Positions 30,455 to 39,572 of a stretch of DNA of 64,000 nt are shown one piece after another. Source of the DNA: Brachyspira hampsonii (GTDB taxonomy: Bacteria > Spirochaetota > Brachyspiria > Brachyspirales > Brachyspiraceae); the NCBI RefSeq assembly GCF_001746205.1, contig NZ_MDCO01000012.1, forward strand, positions 372,001 to 436,000, in the 5' to 3' direction. The translations under genes were made by a program, and so were the position numbers. The stretch's first letter is position 1. The number at the start of each line of letters is the position of its first letter. The notes under the pieces are model-generated. The model ran no database searches, was not told the origin of the DNA, and saw only the letters and a list, made by a program, of their open reading frames with translations.

Positions 30455-32584
30455 TTAAAATGATTCAAAACCATCGGAAGTATCTTTAGAAGTATCAAAT
30501 GTATTTCCAAATTCATTGTCTTTTACTGTTTTAGGAGGAGTTTGAGGCATTTTTTCTTCATGATGTTTTTTAATAGGGCTTTTTAACTCTGGTTTTGAAG
30601 CCTTAGGAGCAGAGCTTGATTTTGATGAAGCAGGTTTATTTTCTTGAACTGCTTTTGTATCTGTAGTTGGAGAAGATTTTTTTCTTTCTACTTGTGTTAT
30701 ATTCTTTTTAGTATTAGAGCCTCTTAATTTGAAGAATTCCATAGCAGTTACCAATTCTTCAGCTTGTGAGAATAAAGCCTCAGATGCAGCAGTAGATTCC
30801 TCTACTAAAGCAGCATTTTGCTGAGTAGTCATATCCATTTGAGTAATAGCTATATTAACTTGATCAACACCAGCCTGCTGTTCCATAGCAGTAGAGCTTA
30901 AATCCTGCATAATTTTTGCTGTTTCCTCTATTTGAACTCTCAAATTTTGGAATATTTCTTTAGATTCTCTTGCAGTCTCTGTAGCAGCAGCAATTTTTTC
31001 TTCGGAATCAGCAACTAAAGTAGTAATATCTTTAACTGAAGTTTGAGTAGTTTGAGCTAAGTTTCTAACTTCAGAAGCAACAACAGCAAAACCTCTTCCT
31101 TGTTCTCCGGCTCTGGCAGCTTCTACTGCAGCATTAAGAGCAAGTATATTAGTTTGGAACGCTATATCTTCAATTATTTTAGTAATAGCACTAATTTTAG
31201 AACTTGATTCATATACTGCTTCAATATTCTGTGTACTTTCTTCTATAATTCTTCCAGCCTCTTCAATAGCTTTTTTAGAAGTGATCATCATATTATTACC
31301 TTCTAAAGTATGTTCAGCAGAAGATTTTATTGTAGAAGCAATTTCCTCCATAGAAGAAGCTGTTTCTTCAAGTCCTGAAGCCTGATTTTCAGTTCTATTT
31401 GATAAATCTATATTACCTTGTGCCACTTCATTAGCAGATGCTTTTACAGTATAGGCACTGTCATATACTATTCTAACCTTCTCATTTAATTGATCCAAAA
31501 TATTTATTAAAGCAACAGCAATCTCACCAAATTCATCTTTTCTTTTTTCAAACCCAGGAGGAGTAGACCAACTAAGATCACCTTTTGAAAGACTAGTTAA
31601 ATCTACTGATAAAACATGAAGTATAGTTGTTATTTTACTTATGTAGAACACTATAACTATAGAAGCTATAACAAGTATAGCTATTGTACCGATAATGGCA
31701 TATTTTTTCATAGCATTTATATGTGCAAACAACTCATCAGATTCTATACTCATAACAACAGACCAGCCTGAAACAGGTTCCTTATAAAAAGTAGCTATAG
31801 AGTCTTTGCCATTGAAAGGAGATTTAAACTCATAATATCCGGATTCATTTGCAACAGCATATTGTATATAATCAGCATTTCTTAAAACTTCGCTTCTAAC
31901 ATGTGAAGGGATAGGATCTGCTATAACCCATCTGTCAGGGTCCACAATAAATGGGTGTCCAGTATTTCCAAATTTTACAAGATTTAATTCCTTATCTATA
32001 AAACCCAACCAATCTATCATTGTTGATATTGCCCCAACCACATTTCCGGATGCATTTTTTATAGGTGAAAAAATCTTTACTACATATTTTGTATTATCAG
32101 CAGGGGAAGGATCTACTGTAGGAAGTACCGAAGATTGACCTGACATAACCTTTTGCCATACAGCTGTTCCTCCAAAATTTCTTGTATTTGGAGAATTAAC
32201 AACCTTTCCATCCAAACTATCGGATACCACACTACCGTTAGAATCTAATACTACAATACCTTGTATATTATTATTATTTGCCACAACATTTTTAAGACTT
32301 GTTTCAAGAGCAACCCTATTTTCAGGCGTTCTATCTTGAAGGAATGTTATTAATTGAGGATATCCTCTGCTTATGGCTTCAGATGTATATATTGACTGTT
32401 CTAGCCATACATTTATCATTCTAGCATATACTTTGGTAGTAGATTCAAATCCAAATATGGCAGAACTTCTAATACCTTGAGAACCTATTCTAATAAGAAG
32501 TGTAACCAATATAATTGTCATTACAGTAACAAGCAGCATTACAAAAAATGGTATTTTTACTTTCAAGGATTGCAATTTTCTCAC
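30455..32584 (-). CDS. Methyl-accepting chemotaxis protein
   Basis: 709-residue chemoreceptor that senses an external ligand and controls CheA. It has a first membrane helix (about 12-35), a large periplasmic Cache-like sensor with a WRVVADP-type segment near residue 210, a second helix (about 290-315), a HAMP linker, and a long cytoplasmic coiled coil. The invariant tip is intact (IEDIAFQTNILALNAAVEAA, then GEQGRGFAVVASEVRNLA). The tail from about residue 630 is Lys/Pro/Ser-rich and lacks a CheR-docking NWETF-type end. A TTG at 32590 lies 1 base after the GGAG site; the GTG at 32584 has 7 bases of spacing and is the better start. The ligand cannot be told from the sequence. Confidence 0.95.
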   Translation of the reverse strand: MRKLQSLKVKIPFFVMLLVTVMTIILVTLLIRIGSQGIRSSAIFGFESTTKVYARMINVWLEQSIYTSEAISRGYPQLITFLQDRTPENRVALETSLKNVVANNNNIQGIVVLDSNGSVVSDSLDGKVVNSPNTRNFGGTAVWQKVMSGQSSVLPTVDPSPADNTKYVVKIFSPIKNASGNVVGAISTMIDWLGFIDKELNLVKFGNTGHPFIVDPDRWVIADPIPSHVRSEVLRNADYIQYAVANESGYYEFKSPFNGKDSIATFYKEPVSGWSVVMSIESDELFAHINAMKKYAIIGTIAILVIASIVIVFYISKITTILHVLSVDLTSLSKGDLSWSTPPGFEKRKDEFGEIAVALINILDQLNEKVRIVYDSAYTVKASANEVAQGNIDLSNRTENQASGLEETASSMEEIASTIKSSAEHTLEGNNMMITSKKAIEEAGRIIEESTQNIEAVYESSSKISAITKIIEDIAFQTNILALNAAVEAARAGEQGRGFAVVASEVRNLAQTTQTSVKDITTLVADSEEKIAAATETARESKEIFQNLRVQIEETAKIMQDLSSTAMEQQAGVDQVNIAITQMDMTTQQNAALVEESTAASEALFSQAEELVTAMEFFKLRGSNTKKNITQVERKKSSPTTDTKAVQENKPASSKSSSAPKASKPELKSPIKKHHEEKMPQTPPKTVKDNEFGNTFDTSKDTSDGFESF

Positions 32585-32631
32585 TTTCAAACTCCAACAA
32601 TTATTTTACAAATATATTATAATACATATAT

Positions 32632-32659
32632 ATAATAACAATATTTTTTCTGAAGTCAA
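32632..32659 (-). promoter_or_regulatory. Putative sigma-70 promoter of the chemoreceptor gene
   Basis: On the minus strand, TTGACT (32654-32659), a 16-base spacer and TATTAT (32632-32637) lie about 48 bases before the start. This is a vegetative rather than a flagellar sigma-28 type promoter. Confidence 0.5.
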
Positions 32660-32738
32660 GATATATTTTTCATATATCGCAATAATTATCGTATATTTTT
32701 TATATATTTTTAATAATTAAAAGGAATTATATAATTTT

Positions 32739-33434
32739 TCATTTATTCTTTTTATTTTCAGCTTCGCTATTTCTTAGATATAAAGGCAGCAAATTGAAAA
32801 TATTATCAAAGTTATTGGATTTTATTCTTGGTATTGATAATTTTATACTATTAGAAGCTCTTATTATATTGAATGATTTATCTAAGTTATTTATTTTATA
32901 GTCTTTTAAATTTTCTTTAAAATAATCTTGATTTTTATAAAATCCATCTCCGCATAAAGTAATATTTTTATCTGAACTGTCAATGGAGTTAATTATGTCT
33001 ATAAACTGCTGATAGGTGAGGTCGGTATTTTCTATTATTTTTCTACTACTACTATTATATATATTGGCATAGATACTGCCTTTTCTGGCATCTATCATAG
33101 CAGCTTTTATACCTTCTTTTTCAGAAATATTTTCATATAAAGTTTCTAAACTTGAAATTCCAACTATAGGAATATTTTTAGTATAGCAAATTGTTTTTAC
33201 TGTTGCAAATGCTATTCTCAATGCAGTAAAAGATCCAGGACCAATCCCCAATACAATACAACCTATTTTATCCAATGAAAAATTATTTACTTTTAAAAAG
33301 TTATCTAAAACAGGCAGTATTTCCTCATTATGATTTCTAACATCTTCTTTATTGTATTCTATTATTGAGCCATCTTCTTTTTGAATAGCTATAGAAAAGC
33401 TAGTAGATACTGTATCGAATGCTAGTATATTCAT
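32739..33434 (-). CDS. tsaB: TsaB (YeaZ), t6A tRNA-modification subunit
   Basis: Partner of TsaD and TsaE in making N6-threonylcarbamoyladenosine at position 37 of ANN-decoding tRNAs; cytoplasmic. 231 residues, normal length. It has the ASKHA-fold start MNILAFDTVSTSFSIAI and the family block GPGSFTALRIAFATVK, with a later GISSLE segment. The start overlaps the stop of the upstream yaaR-like gene by 4 bases, so the two are translationally coupled. Confidence 0.93.
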   Translation of the reverse strand: MNILAFDTVSTSFSIAIQKEDGSIIEYNKEDVRNHNEEILPVLDNFLKVNNFSLDKIGCIVLGIGPGSFTALRIAFATVKTICYTKNIPIVGISSLETLYENISEKEGIKAAMIDARKGSIYANIYNSSSRKIIENTDLTYQQFIDIINSIDSSDKNITLCGDGFYKNQDYFKENLKDYKINNLDKSFNIIRASNSIKLSIPRIKSNNFDNIFNLLPLYLRNSEAENKKNK

Positions 33435-33898
33435 GACATTAAATCTAATACTAAACCTTTGAGTCTCATAACCTTATTTGCTATGGCTATATGGTTTTTC
33501 TGTTCTGTCATAATTAATTTATATAATGAATCAAGTTCCTCATTAATTTTTGAAACAACCTGATATTCGCGTCCTCTTCTCATGTATGATGATACTATTC
33601 TTATCCTGTATGCATCTTTTACTAATTTGTCTGTTAATGATCTTATCAAATCTCTAAATTTTTGAAAATCTTTTATATTGGCACTTTTTTCTAGCATGTT
33701 TCCAGCATCGTATATTTGTCTTTTTAATTCATCTAATTCATAAGAGTATCTTTTTATTTCTTTTTCTTCTTCAAGCATTGTTGCAAATGGAGATGATGAT
33801 ACAGCTACTTTCATAGAGGAAGCCATTGAAGAATCTTGTGAAGTCATAAGTATACTGTTTAAATTCATCTCTCTATTTCTTCTGTCTTGAACTCTCAT
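33431..33898 (-). CDS. YaaR-family (DUF327) protein
   Basis: 155 residues, mainly helical, with the DUF327 pattern: a short disordered N-terminus, a helical core (FRDLIRSLTDKLVKDAYRI) and a C-terminal helix ending in RLKGLVLDLM. The function of the family is unclear. It is a frequent neighbour of other conserved genes in Firmicutes and spirochaetes. The ATG at 33898 has a GGAG site. It is the first gene of a two-gene unit with tsaB. Confidence 0.8.
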   Translation of the reverse strand: MRVQDRRNREMNLNSILMTSQDSSMASSMKVAVSSSPFATMLEEEKEIKRYSYELDELKRQIYDAGNMLEKSANIKDFQKFRDLIRSLTDKLVKDAYRIRIVSSYMRRGREYQVVSKINEELDSLYKLIMTEQKNHIAIANKVMRLKGLVLDLMS

Positions 33899-33928
33899 TT
33901 ATTTTTCTCCATAATTTATTTTTAATAT

Positions 33929-33965
33929 ATTATGTTAACTTAACATGAATCAGATAAAATTTCAA
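33929..33965 (-). promoter_or_regulatory. Palindrome over the putative yaaR-tsaB promoter
   Basis: The perfect repeat ATGTTAA-C-TTAACAT (33932-33946) lies over a weak -10 (TAAGTT on the minus strand, 33937-33942) that is 17 bases from TTGAAA (33960-33965). The 10-mer ATTATGTTAA (33929-33938) is shared with the giant gene's operator. Confidence 0.45.
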
Positions 33966-34061
33966 TATATAATAAATCGTATTTTTATAATTTTGCTTTA
34001 CTATTTTATTTATTATTAATATATGTATTACTGTATAGTATTTTGATAAAATTCTGCTTTA

Positions 34062-34090
34062 TTGAAAAAAAAAATAAAAAGATTTATAAT
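34062..34090 (+). promoter_or_regulatory. Promoter of yggS
   Basis: TTGAAA (34062-34067), a 17-base A-rich spacer and a consensus TATAAT (34085-34090), 33 bases before the start codon. Confidence 0.65.
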
Positions 34091-34122
34091 AAGACAAGGT
34101 ATTTATTTGCGGACATTTTATT

Positions 34123-34818
34123 ATGAACAGAGATGAAATTTTAAAAAGATATAATTTGATAGAAGATAATATTAACAGAGTAAAAGAAAAGTATAATATA
34201 AATTATGATGTAACTTTAGTAGCAGTAAGTAAATATTCTTCTATTGAAACAATAAAAGAGTTTTTATCATTAAATATAAACTTGCCATTGGCAGAGAGTA
34301 GGGCACAAAGTTTGAGAGATAGAGTAGGGGATATAGGTAAAATAAAAGATAATGTAAAATGGCACTTTATAGGACGCATACAAAGCAATAAAGTAAAATA
34401 CATAGTAAAAAATGCGGATTTAATACAGAGTGTAGATTCTATAGAGATAGCAGAATGTATAAATAAAGAAGCATTAAAAAATAATAAAATACAAAATATA
34501 CTGCTTCAGTTCAATATAAGCGATGAAGATCAGAAGGGCGGATTTAGAGCAGATGAATATATAGGAGTATATGAGAATATTATAAAAATGAGTAATGTAT
34601 CAGTAAAAGGATTAATGGCAATAGGAAAAGATACTGAAGATACTAATATTATAGAGGAAGAATTTGAAAAACTTAACATAATATATAAGGAAATAAATAA
34701 AAAATATGATAATACTTTATCAATTCTTTCAATGGGCATGTCATCGGACTATGAGTTAGCCATAAAGCATGGTTCAAATATGGTTAGAATAGGAAGCAGT
34801 TTTTTAGGCAATTCTTGA
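34123..34818 (+). CDS. yggS: YggS/PROSC-family PLP-homeostasis protein
   Basis: 231-residue single-domain protein with the alanine-racemase-like barrel. It binds pyridoxal phosphate and helps balance B6 vitamers and amino acids in the cytoplasm; no enzyme activity is known for the family. The PLP lysine is in VAVSKYSS (about residue 36). WHFIGRIQSNK is the family hallmark, followed by LMAIG and LSMGMSSDYELAIKHGSNMVRIG, which forms the phosphate-binding end. It is a single gene; the ribosome site is weak. Confidence 0.95.
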   Translation: MNRDEILKRYNLIEDNINRVKEKYNINYDVTLVAVSKYSSIETIKEFLSLNINLPLAESRAQSLRDRVGDIGKIKDNVKWHFIGRIQSNKVKYIVKNADLIQSVDSIEIAECINKEALKNNKIQNILLQFNISDEDQKGGFRADEYIGVYENIIKMSNVSVKGLMAIGKDTEDTNIIEEEFEKLNIIYKEINKKYDNTLSILSMGMSSDYELAIKHGSNMVRIGSSFLGNS

Positions 34819-35185
34819 ATATTTTTGTTTTTTGAAGTAATGTAATATAACAATAAGTTTTTTAAAATAAAAAATCAAAAAGAATGTAATTAAGTTAGGC
34901 TAGGGTATAATACTGAAATACTTTAAATAATAAAATTTCACTAAGTATTATTTACAAATATTATAAGTAAAACAAATTATATTAACATAGTACATATTTT
35001 AAAAATATACGGCTGCAATAAATAAGATATATTACTGCTATGAGTAATAATAATACATTAATATTTATACTATGTAATTTCAGGAAATATATTTTTATTA
35101 TTTTATGATAATAGCAAATTCCTATAAGAAAATAACCTAAAATAATAATTAGCAAAGTATTAGGCCTAAATAATAAAAATCAATA
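34819..35185. other. Intergenic region without a recognised gene
   Basis: 367 AT-rich bases. I see a small hairpin (ATTACT/AGTAAT near 35031-35047) and the 11-mer AGGCTAGGGTA at 34897-34907, which reappears inverted at 36694-36704. There is no coding frame and no strong terminator for the convergent genes. Confidence 0.5.
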
Positions 35186-35713
35186 TCACTGAAAACGTCT
35201 TGGTCTGTCTATTGTTATTAAATAGTTCCAAACATAGTAAAATATAGTATCTTTTGTAGCAAAGTTTTCTACAGCTTCATCTTTTTTTAGTTTTATCATA
35301 CTATTAGAGAAAGCCTCATCTTTTTCTAATTCTTCTATTTTTAAGGATAATTCATCTGTATGTGCCTTTACCTTAGACATAAGTTCTACGGGAAGATTTC
35401 TCTCATAGTCTTTACTTGTTAAAGTTTCTAGGGCATATTCTATCTTGTCTGGTGTGATCCTTGCTGATATTTCTTGTTCTATTTGGGCTTCTGTATTTAG
35501 TATATTTTCAGTCCAAGTATTGAACTCATTAATCCATTCTTTATACATATTACCATATTTATCAGATTCTAAAGTATAATCATTCCTTATATCAGTTGGA
35601 AGTATATTGAGAAAATTCTTATATCTTTTTTCCATAGCGTATATAGATCCGCCGTCATTTTTGCATGATATAATTATTAAACTTAATATTAAAAAAAGTA
35701 TTATTTTTTTCAT
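35186..35713 (-). CDS. Small lipoprotein, unknown function
   Basis: 175 residues. A Lys-Lys N-terminus, a hydrophobic core and the lipobox IISC give a clear lipoprotein signal (Cys about residue 17). The mature part is helical and charged, with a Trp-containing stretch near residues 60-70 and coiled-coil-like segments at about 115-150. No family was recognised. It lies in a segment bounded by inverted AGGCTAGGGTA copies, without close neighbours. Confidence 0.75.
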   Translation of the reverse strand: MKKIILFLILSLIIISCKNDGGSIYAMEKRYKNFLNILPTDIRNDYTLESDKYGNMYKEWINEFNTWTENILNTEAQIEQEISARITPDKIEYALETLTSKDYERNLPVELMSKVKAHTDELSLKIEELEKDEAFSNSMIKLKKDEAVENFATKDTIFYYVWNYLITIDRPRRFQ

Positions 35714-35823
35714 TAGTGCATATCCGTAATTTTGTATTTATTTTTCTTTATTAATGATATATTATACTATAATATATAAAAAACTTCAATTGTTAATAAA
35801 ATTGCTTGTATAAATATTATGTA

Positions 35824-35851
35824 TTGAGTTTTTAACTTTTTTATTTATTAT
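35824..35851 (+). promoter_or_regulatory. Putative promoter ahead of a 25-residue ORF
   Basis: TTGAGT (35824-35829), a 16-base spacer and TATTAT (35846-35851), 29 bases before the ATG at 35881. Confidence 0.35.
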
Positions 35852-35880
35852 AAAAACATAATAACTTTAAGAAATTAAAA

Positions 35881-35958
35881 ATGGAAAATCATGTAAACCC
35901 TTTAGTATATATTGGTATAGTGATAACTATATCATTGGGTTTATTATCAATATCATAA
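35881..35958 (+). CDS. Possible 25-residue single-helix membrane peptide
   Basis: ATG to TAA encodes MENHVNPLVYI followed by a hydrophobic run (GIVITISLGLLSIS), a plausible single membrane helix. A promoter-like pair lies in the right place. Against it, no good ribosome site is present, and short hydrophobic ORFs arise easily in AT-rich DNA. Treat it as a candidate only. Confidence 0.25.
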   Translation: MENHVNPLVYIGIVITISLGLLSIS

Positions 35959-36898
35959 TAAAGTCTATAAAAAATAACATGCATAAGTTAACATAATATA
36001 CATTATCGGAATATAAATTTATTCTTTTTACGGCTTATTACAGCTTATAGCTTTTATCATTTATATTTAATATCAAAAACTTTAGCCATACTTTAATATT
36101 TCAAATTCTACTAATGCCTTAAATATTATAATTTTCTATAGATTTATTTTTTCCTTCTTACTTACTTAGAATCATTGTTTATAGTAATGACTAAATCATC
36201 ACACATACACAGATTTTTATTAATTATTTATATTATATATAATAATTATAACAGTTTATTTTTATTATACAAATCATTATAAAGACTTAAGAATTCTTAT
36301 ATACACATATATTATATTTTTTATGCATTATATTTTTTACCAAAAATATATTATACATGCTGCAAAATGAATATGTAGATAAAATTACTGTAAATAAAAT
36401 TATATTGTATATTTCTAATATTAACTGTATAAATTTACAAATTTATTATTTTAAAATTTATTATTTTATATTAAATCGATAATATTAATTATTGTATATA
36501 AATACTCAGTCCTTTGCCTAACATAATAATACAAAGTTTTGAAACATGTCTATTCTTATCTTGAAATAATACTGCATCATAATATGCTTATTTCAAAATT
36601 AATTTCATTTCTATAAGATTGTATGAACTAGCCATACGAAATGCACAGTCATACCAAACCACAACTTATTTTTCAGATGCTTTTCGTATTATCTACCCTA
36701 GCCTTATTTAATCAAATTAATAACAGCTGTAATTTTTATGCAGCATAGTATTTTTATATTATTTTCTTATATTGAGCATAAACTCATTTATAATATAACT
36801 ATCTCATTAGAACAAGTATGATATATATATAATCAAATATTATCAATATATAATTTAATTATATGTTTTTTATATAATTAAAAATTATAATAAAATAT
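35959..36898. other. Gene-poor AT-rich region
   Basis: About 940 bases with no convincing coding frame on either strand. A somewhat less AT-rich patch at about 36530-36720 holds a hairpin, a 19-mer shared with position 44027 and the inverted 11-mer. It could be a decayed element or an unrecognised RNA. Confidence 0.5.
36561..36596. repeat. Two-part hairpin in the gene-poor region
   Basis: TTGAAATAA (36561-36569) pairs with TTATTTCAA (36588-36596), and an inner GCAT/ATGC stem closes a 6-base loop. There is no T run after it, so it is not a standard terminator. Confidence 0.5.
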
Positions 36899-36931
36899 TT
36901 GACATAAAAAATAAAAGCATTATATTATAAT
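36899..36931 (+). promoter_or_regulatory. Promoter of the LacI-family regulator gene
   Basis: Consensus TTGACA at 36899-36904, followed after 16-18 bases by overlapping -10 candidates (TATATT, TATTAT) at about 36921-36928. An AGGA ribosome site precedes the ATG at 36957. Confidence 0.6.
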
Positions 36932-36956
36932 ATTTAGTAAAAAAATAGGATTTTAT

Positions 36957-37991
36957 ATGGCTACAATAAGAGAAATAGCTAAACTTGCAGGTGTTTCAAT
37001 AGGAACTGTTGATAGGGCTTTAAATAATAGAGGACGAATAGATCCTGAGGTTGAACAGAAAATACTTGATATTGCTAAGTCATTAAATTATAAACCTGAT
37101 AAGATAGCCAAATCATTAGCCATTAGAAAAAAGAAATTTAAAATAGCTGCAGTACTTAATACTTATAATAATGTATTTTTTGAAGATGTTATAAAAGGTA
37201 TAGAAATTGCTGGAAAAGAAATAGAAGAATTTGGAATGTCTGTTATTATAAAACGCTGTAAAGATTTTGATGCAGACAATCAATTAAATCTTATAGATGA
37301 TGCTGTTAAAGAAGGTGCTAATGCTATGGCAATAGTTGCTATAAACGATAATAGAGTTATAAATAAAATATCAGAGCTTCATAATAATAATTTTCCTATT
37401 GTGCTTTTAAACTCTTTTATAAATAGCAATAATTGTATAGCTTATGTTGGATGCAATTATGATTTAGCAGGAGAAATAGCCGCTTCTATTTTAAATATTA
37501 TATCTAATGGAAAGCATATTAATTTACTTGTATTTTCTAATAATTTTAATAAAATGCTTGGAAATAAAAAACGTGTTGATAGTTTGGTAAATAGACTTAA
37601 AACTGACTATCAAAATGTTAGGCTTCAGTCTATAATAGAAATGGAAAAAGATAATAATCTTAATTTTAATAAAAGTAAAGATTATTTATTAAAATATAGA
37701 AATACGGATGTTGTTATATGTCCCGGTGCCGAAACTAGTAAATATGTTATAAATGCCATTAAAGAATTAGGGCTATACAATAAAATAAAAATAATAACTT
37801 ATGACTTTTCAGATGTTGTAAAAGAAGGACTTTTAGACAGAGGTATTATAGCTTCAATAACACAAAATCCAAAAGAACAAGGATACAGAGCAATAAAAGT
37901 TTTGTTTGAATATTTACTCACAAAAACTATACCGGATAAAAGATACACATACATAGAAACGCAAGTAATATTCAGAGAAAATTTATTATAG
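36957..37991 (+). CDS. LacI-family transcriptional regulator
   Basis: 344 residues. The N-terminal helix-turn-helix (IREIAKLAGVSIGTVDRALN, residues 3-22) is followed by a hinge (LNYKPDKIAKSLA) and a periplasmic-binding-protein-like sensor domain, the standard LacI/GalR layout. VDRALNNRGR in place of VSRVLN is typical of a subgroup related to sugar- or inositol-responsive regulators. It is convergent with the sulfatase/ABC operon, which makes it a candidate regulator of that operon. Neither the effector nor the site can be told from the sequence. Confidence 0.92.
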   Translation: MATIREIAKLAGVSIGTVDRALNNRGRIDPEVEQKILDIAKSLNYKPDKIAKSLAIRKKKFKIAAVLNTYNNVFFEDVIKGIEIAGKEIEEFGMSVIIKRCKDFDADNQLNLIDDAVKEGANAMAIVAINDNRVINKISELHNNNFPIVLLNSFINSNNCIAYVGCNYDLAGEIAASILNIISNGKHINLLVFSNNFNKMLGNKKRVDSLVNRLKTDYQNVRLQSIIEMEKDNNLNFNKSKDYLLKYRNTDVVICPGAETSKYVINAIKELGLYNKIKIITYDFSDVVKEGLLDRGIIASITQNPKEQGYRAIKVLFEYLLTKTIPDKRYTYIETQVIFRENLL

Positions 37992-38023
37992 CATTTTATA
38001 TTATTATTTATTTTTAGTATATA

Positions 38024-38776
38024 TTACCACCATTTTATAAGTTCGGTTATCTCTTCTCTATATTCAACAAATTTAGGATCAGCAATATTTCTTGGATGCT
38101 GCAAATCTATATGTATTTCCTTTTTTATAGAAGTCGGCTTATTAGTCAATACTAAAACTCTTTCTCCCAAATAAACTGCTTCCTCAATATTATGAGTAAT
38201 GAATATTATTGTAGTTCCTAAAGTTTTCCATATATTTAAAAGTTCATCTTCTAATTTAAACCTTAAAGATACATCTAATTGTCCGTAAGGCTCATCCATT
38301 AAAAGAAGTTCTGGTTCCACTGCAAATGCCCTTGCTATAACTACCCTTTGAAGCATACTAGCAGAAAGTTCGCTTGGATAAAAATTTCTAAACTTTTCAA
38401 GTCCTACCATTTTTATAACCTTATCAACTCTTTCATTTATTATATTTTCAGGCAGTTTTTTTATTTTTAATCCGAATTTAATATTATCTTCTACTTTAAG
38501 CCAAGGCATAGTAGAATACTCCTGAAATATATATGCTATATCATGTTTTTTCAAATCTACATGTTCGCCATCTATTTGTATAGCACCATAAGTAGGCTTA
38601 TATAATTTTGTAAGGCTATTTAAAAATGTAGTTTTACCGCATCCAGTAGGACCTACTATGCATAAAAACTCACCTTTCATAACATTAAATGATATATCAT
38701 TTAAAACCAATAAATCACCGAATTTTTTTGTAAGTCTGGAAACTTTTACTTTAACTTCTCTAGTATCATTTGTCAT
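38024..38776 (-). CDS. ABC importer ATPase 2 (SsuB/TauB type), degenerate signature motif
   Basis: 250 residues; energises import with the paired permeases. Walker A is GPTGCGKTT, the Q-loop IFQEYSTMPWL, Walker B LLLMDEPYGQLD with its catalytic Glu, and the switch His is present (FITHNIEEA). The ABC signature, however, reads LSASM instead of LSGGQ/M. Its partner gene, 18 bases upstream, keeps the signature but has lost the switch His, so the two look like a co-evolved heterodimer. It is the last gene of the six-gene operon. Confidence 0.92.
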   Translation of the reverse strand: MTNDTREVKVKVSRLTKKFGDLLVLNDISFNVMKGEFLCIVGPTGCGKTTFLNSLTKLYKPTYGAIQIDGEHVDLKKHDIAYIFQEYSTMPWLKVEDNIKFGLKIKKLPENIINERVDKVIKMVGLEKFRNFYPSELSASMLQRVVIARAFAVEPELLLMDEPYGQLDVSLRFKLEDELLNIWKTLGTTIIFITHNIEEAVYLGERVLVLTNKPTSIKKEIHIDLQHPRNIADPKFVEYREEITELIKWW

Positions 38777-38794
38777 AAGTATATCCTTTTAATG

Positions 38795-39553
38795 TTATAA
38801 AGTTATATCCATATTGTCATTTATTTCATTTCTAATTTTTAAGAAATTAGGATCTGTTAATTTTCTAGGTCTTGGCAAATCTATAATATATTCTTTTTTT
38901 ACAACTGTAGGACAATTTGTAAGAAGTATTATTCTATCGCCTAAATATACAGCCTCTTCAATATTATTAGTAACAAATACAACAGTTCTCTTTTCTTTCT
39001 GCCAAATTTTTTCAATTTCTTCTTCCATCATATACCTCGTTTGTGCATCCAAATGTCCGAAAGGCTCATCAAGAAGCATTACAACAGGTTCATTGCAGTA
39101 AGCCCTAGCTATACCTACCCTCTGCCTCATACCTCCTGATAATTGATTAGGATAACTATTTTCAAATCCATTAAGCCCTACTAGATCTATATAATATTTA
39201 GCTTTTTCTCTTCTTTCTTTTTTTGGTATGCCTCTTGCTCTAGGACCGAACTCTACATTTTCAATCACAGTTAAAAATGGAAATAAAGCCGTAGTCTGAT
39301 ATACAACACCTCTTTCAGGGTGCGGTGATGTTACCTTTTTACCATTAACTACTATATCTGAGTCTTCTGATGTTTCTAGTCCTGCTATTAAATTTATTAA
39401 TGTAGTTTTTCCGCATTGACCAGGTCCGAATAATACTACAAATTCGTTTTCTTTAACTTCAAGACTAATATCTTTTATAACTTCTTTATATCCATGTTCG
39501 CTGAAAAATACTTTATTTACATGATTCATTTTTATAATAGTTTTATTTTCCAT
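38795..39553 (-). CDS. ABC importer ATPase 1 (SsuB/TauB type), switch His replaced by Asn
   Basis: 252 residues. Walker A is GPGQCGKTT, the Q-loop VYQTTALFPFL, the signature an intact LSGGMRQR, and Walker B VVMLLDEPFGHLD. The H-loop reads FVTNNIEEA where nearly all ABC ATPases have THD/THN, so the histidine that contacts the ATP gamma-phosphate is missing. Paired with the neighbouring ATPase, it would give one complete composite site (its signature with the partner's Walker A and His) and one degenerate site. The start has an AGGTTG site. Confidence 0.92.
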   Translation of the reverse strand: MENKTIIKMNHVNKVFFSEHGYKEVIKDISLEVKENEFVVLFGPGQCGKTTLINLIAGLETSEDSDIVVNGKKVTSPHPERGVVYQTTALFPFLTVIENVEFGPRARGIPKKERREKAKYYIDLVGLNGFENSYPNQLSGGMRQRVGIARAYCNEPVVMLLDEPFGHLDAQTRYMMEEEIEKIWQKEKRTVVFVTNNIEEAVYLGDRIILLTNCPTVVKKEYIIDLPRPRKLTDPNFLKIRNEINDNMDITL

Positions 39554-39572
39554 AACACAACCTAAATTAATT

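Noticed and set aside
36400-36760. tRNA or known small RNA in the less AT-rich patch
   Set aside because: No T-loop GTTCRA pattern or cloverleaf could be built; only a single hairpin is clear.
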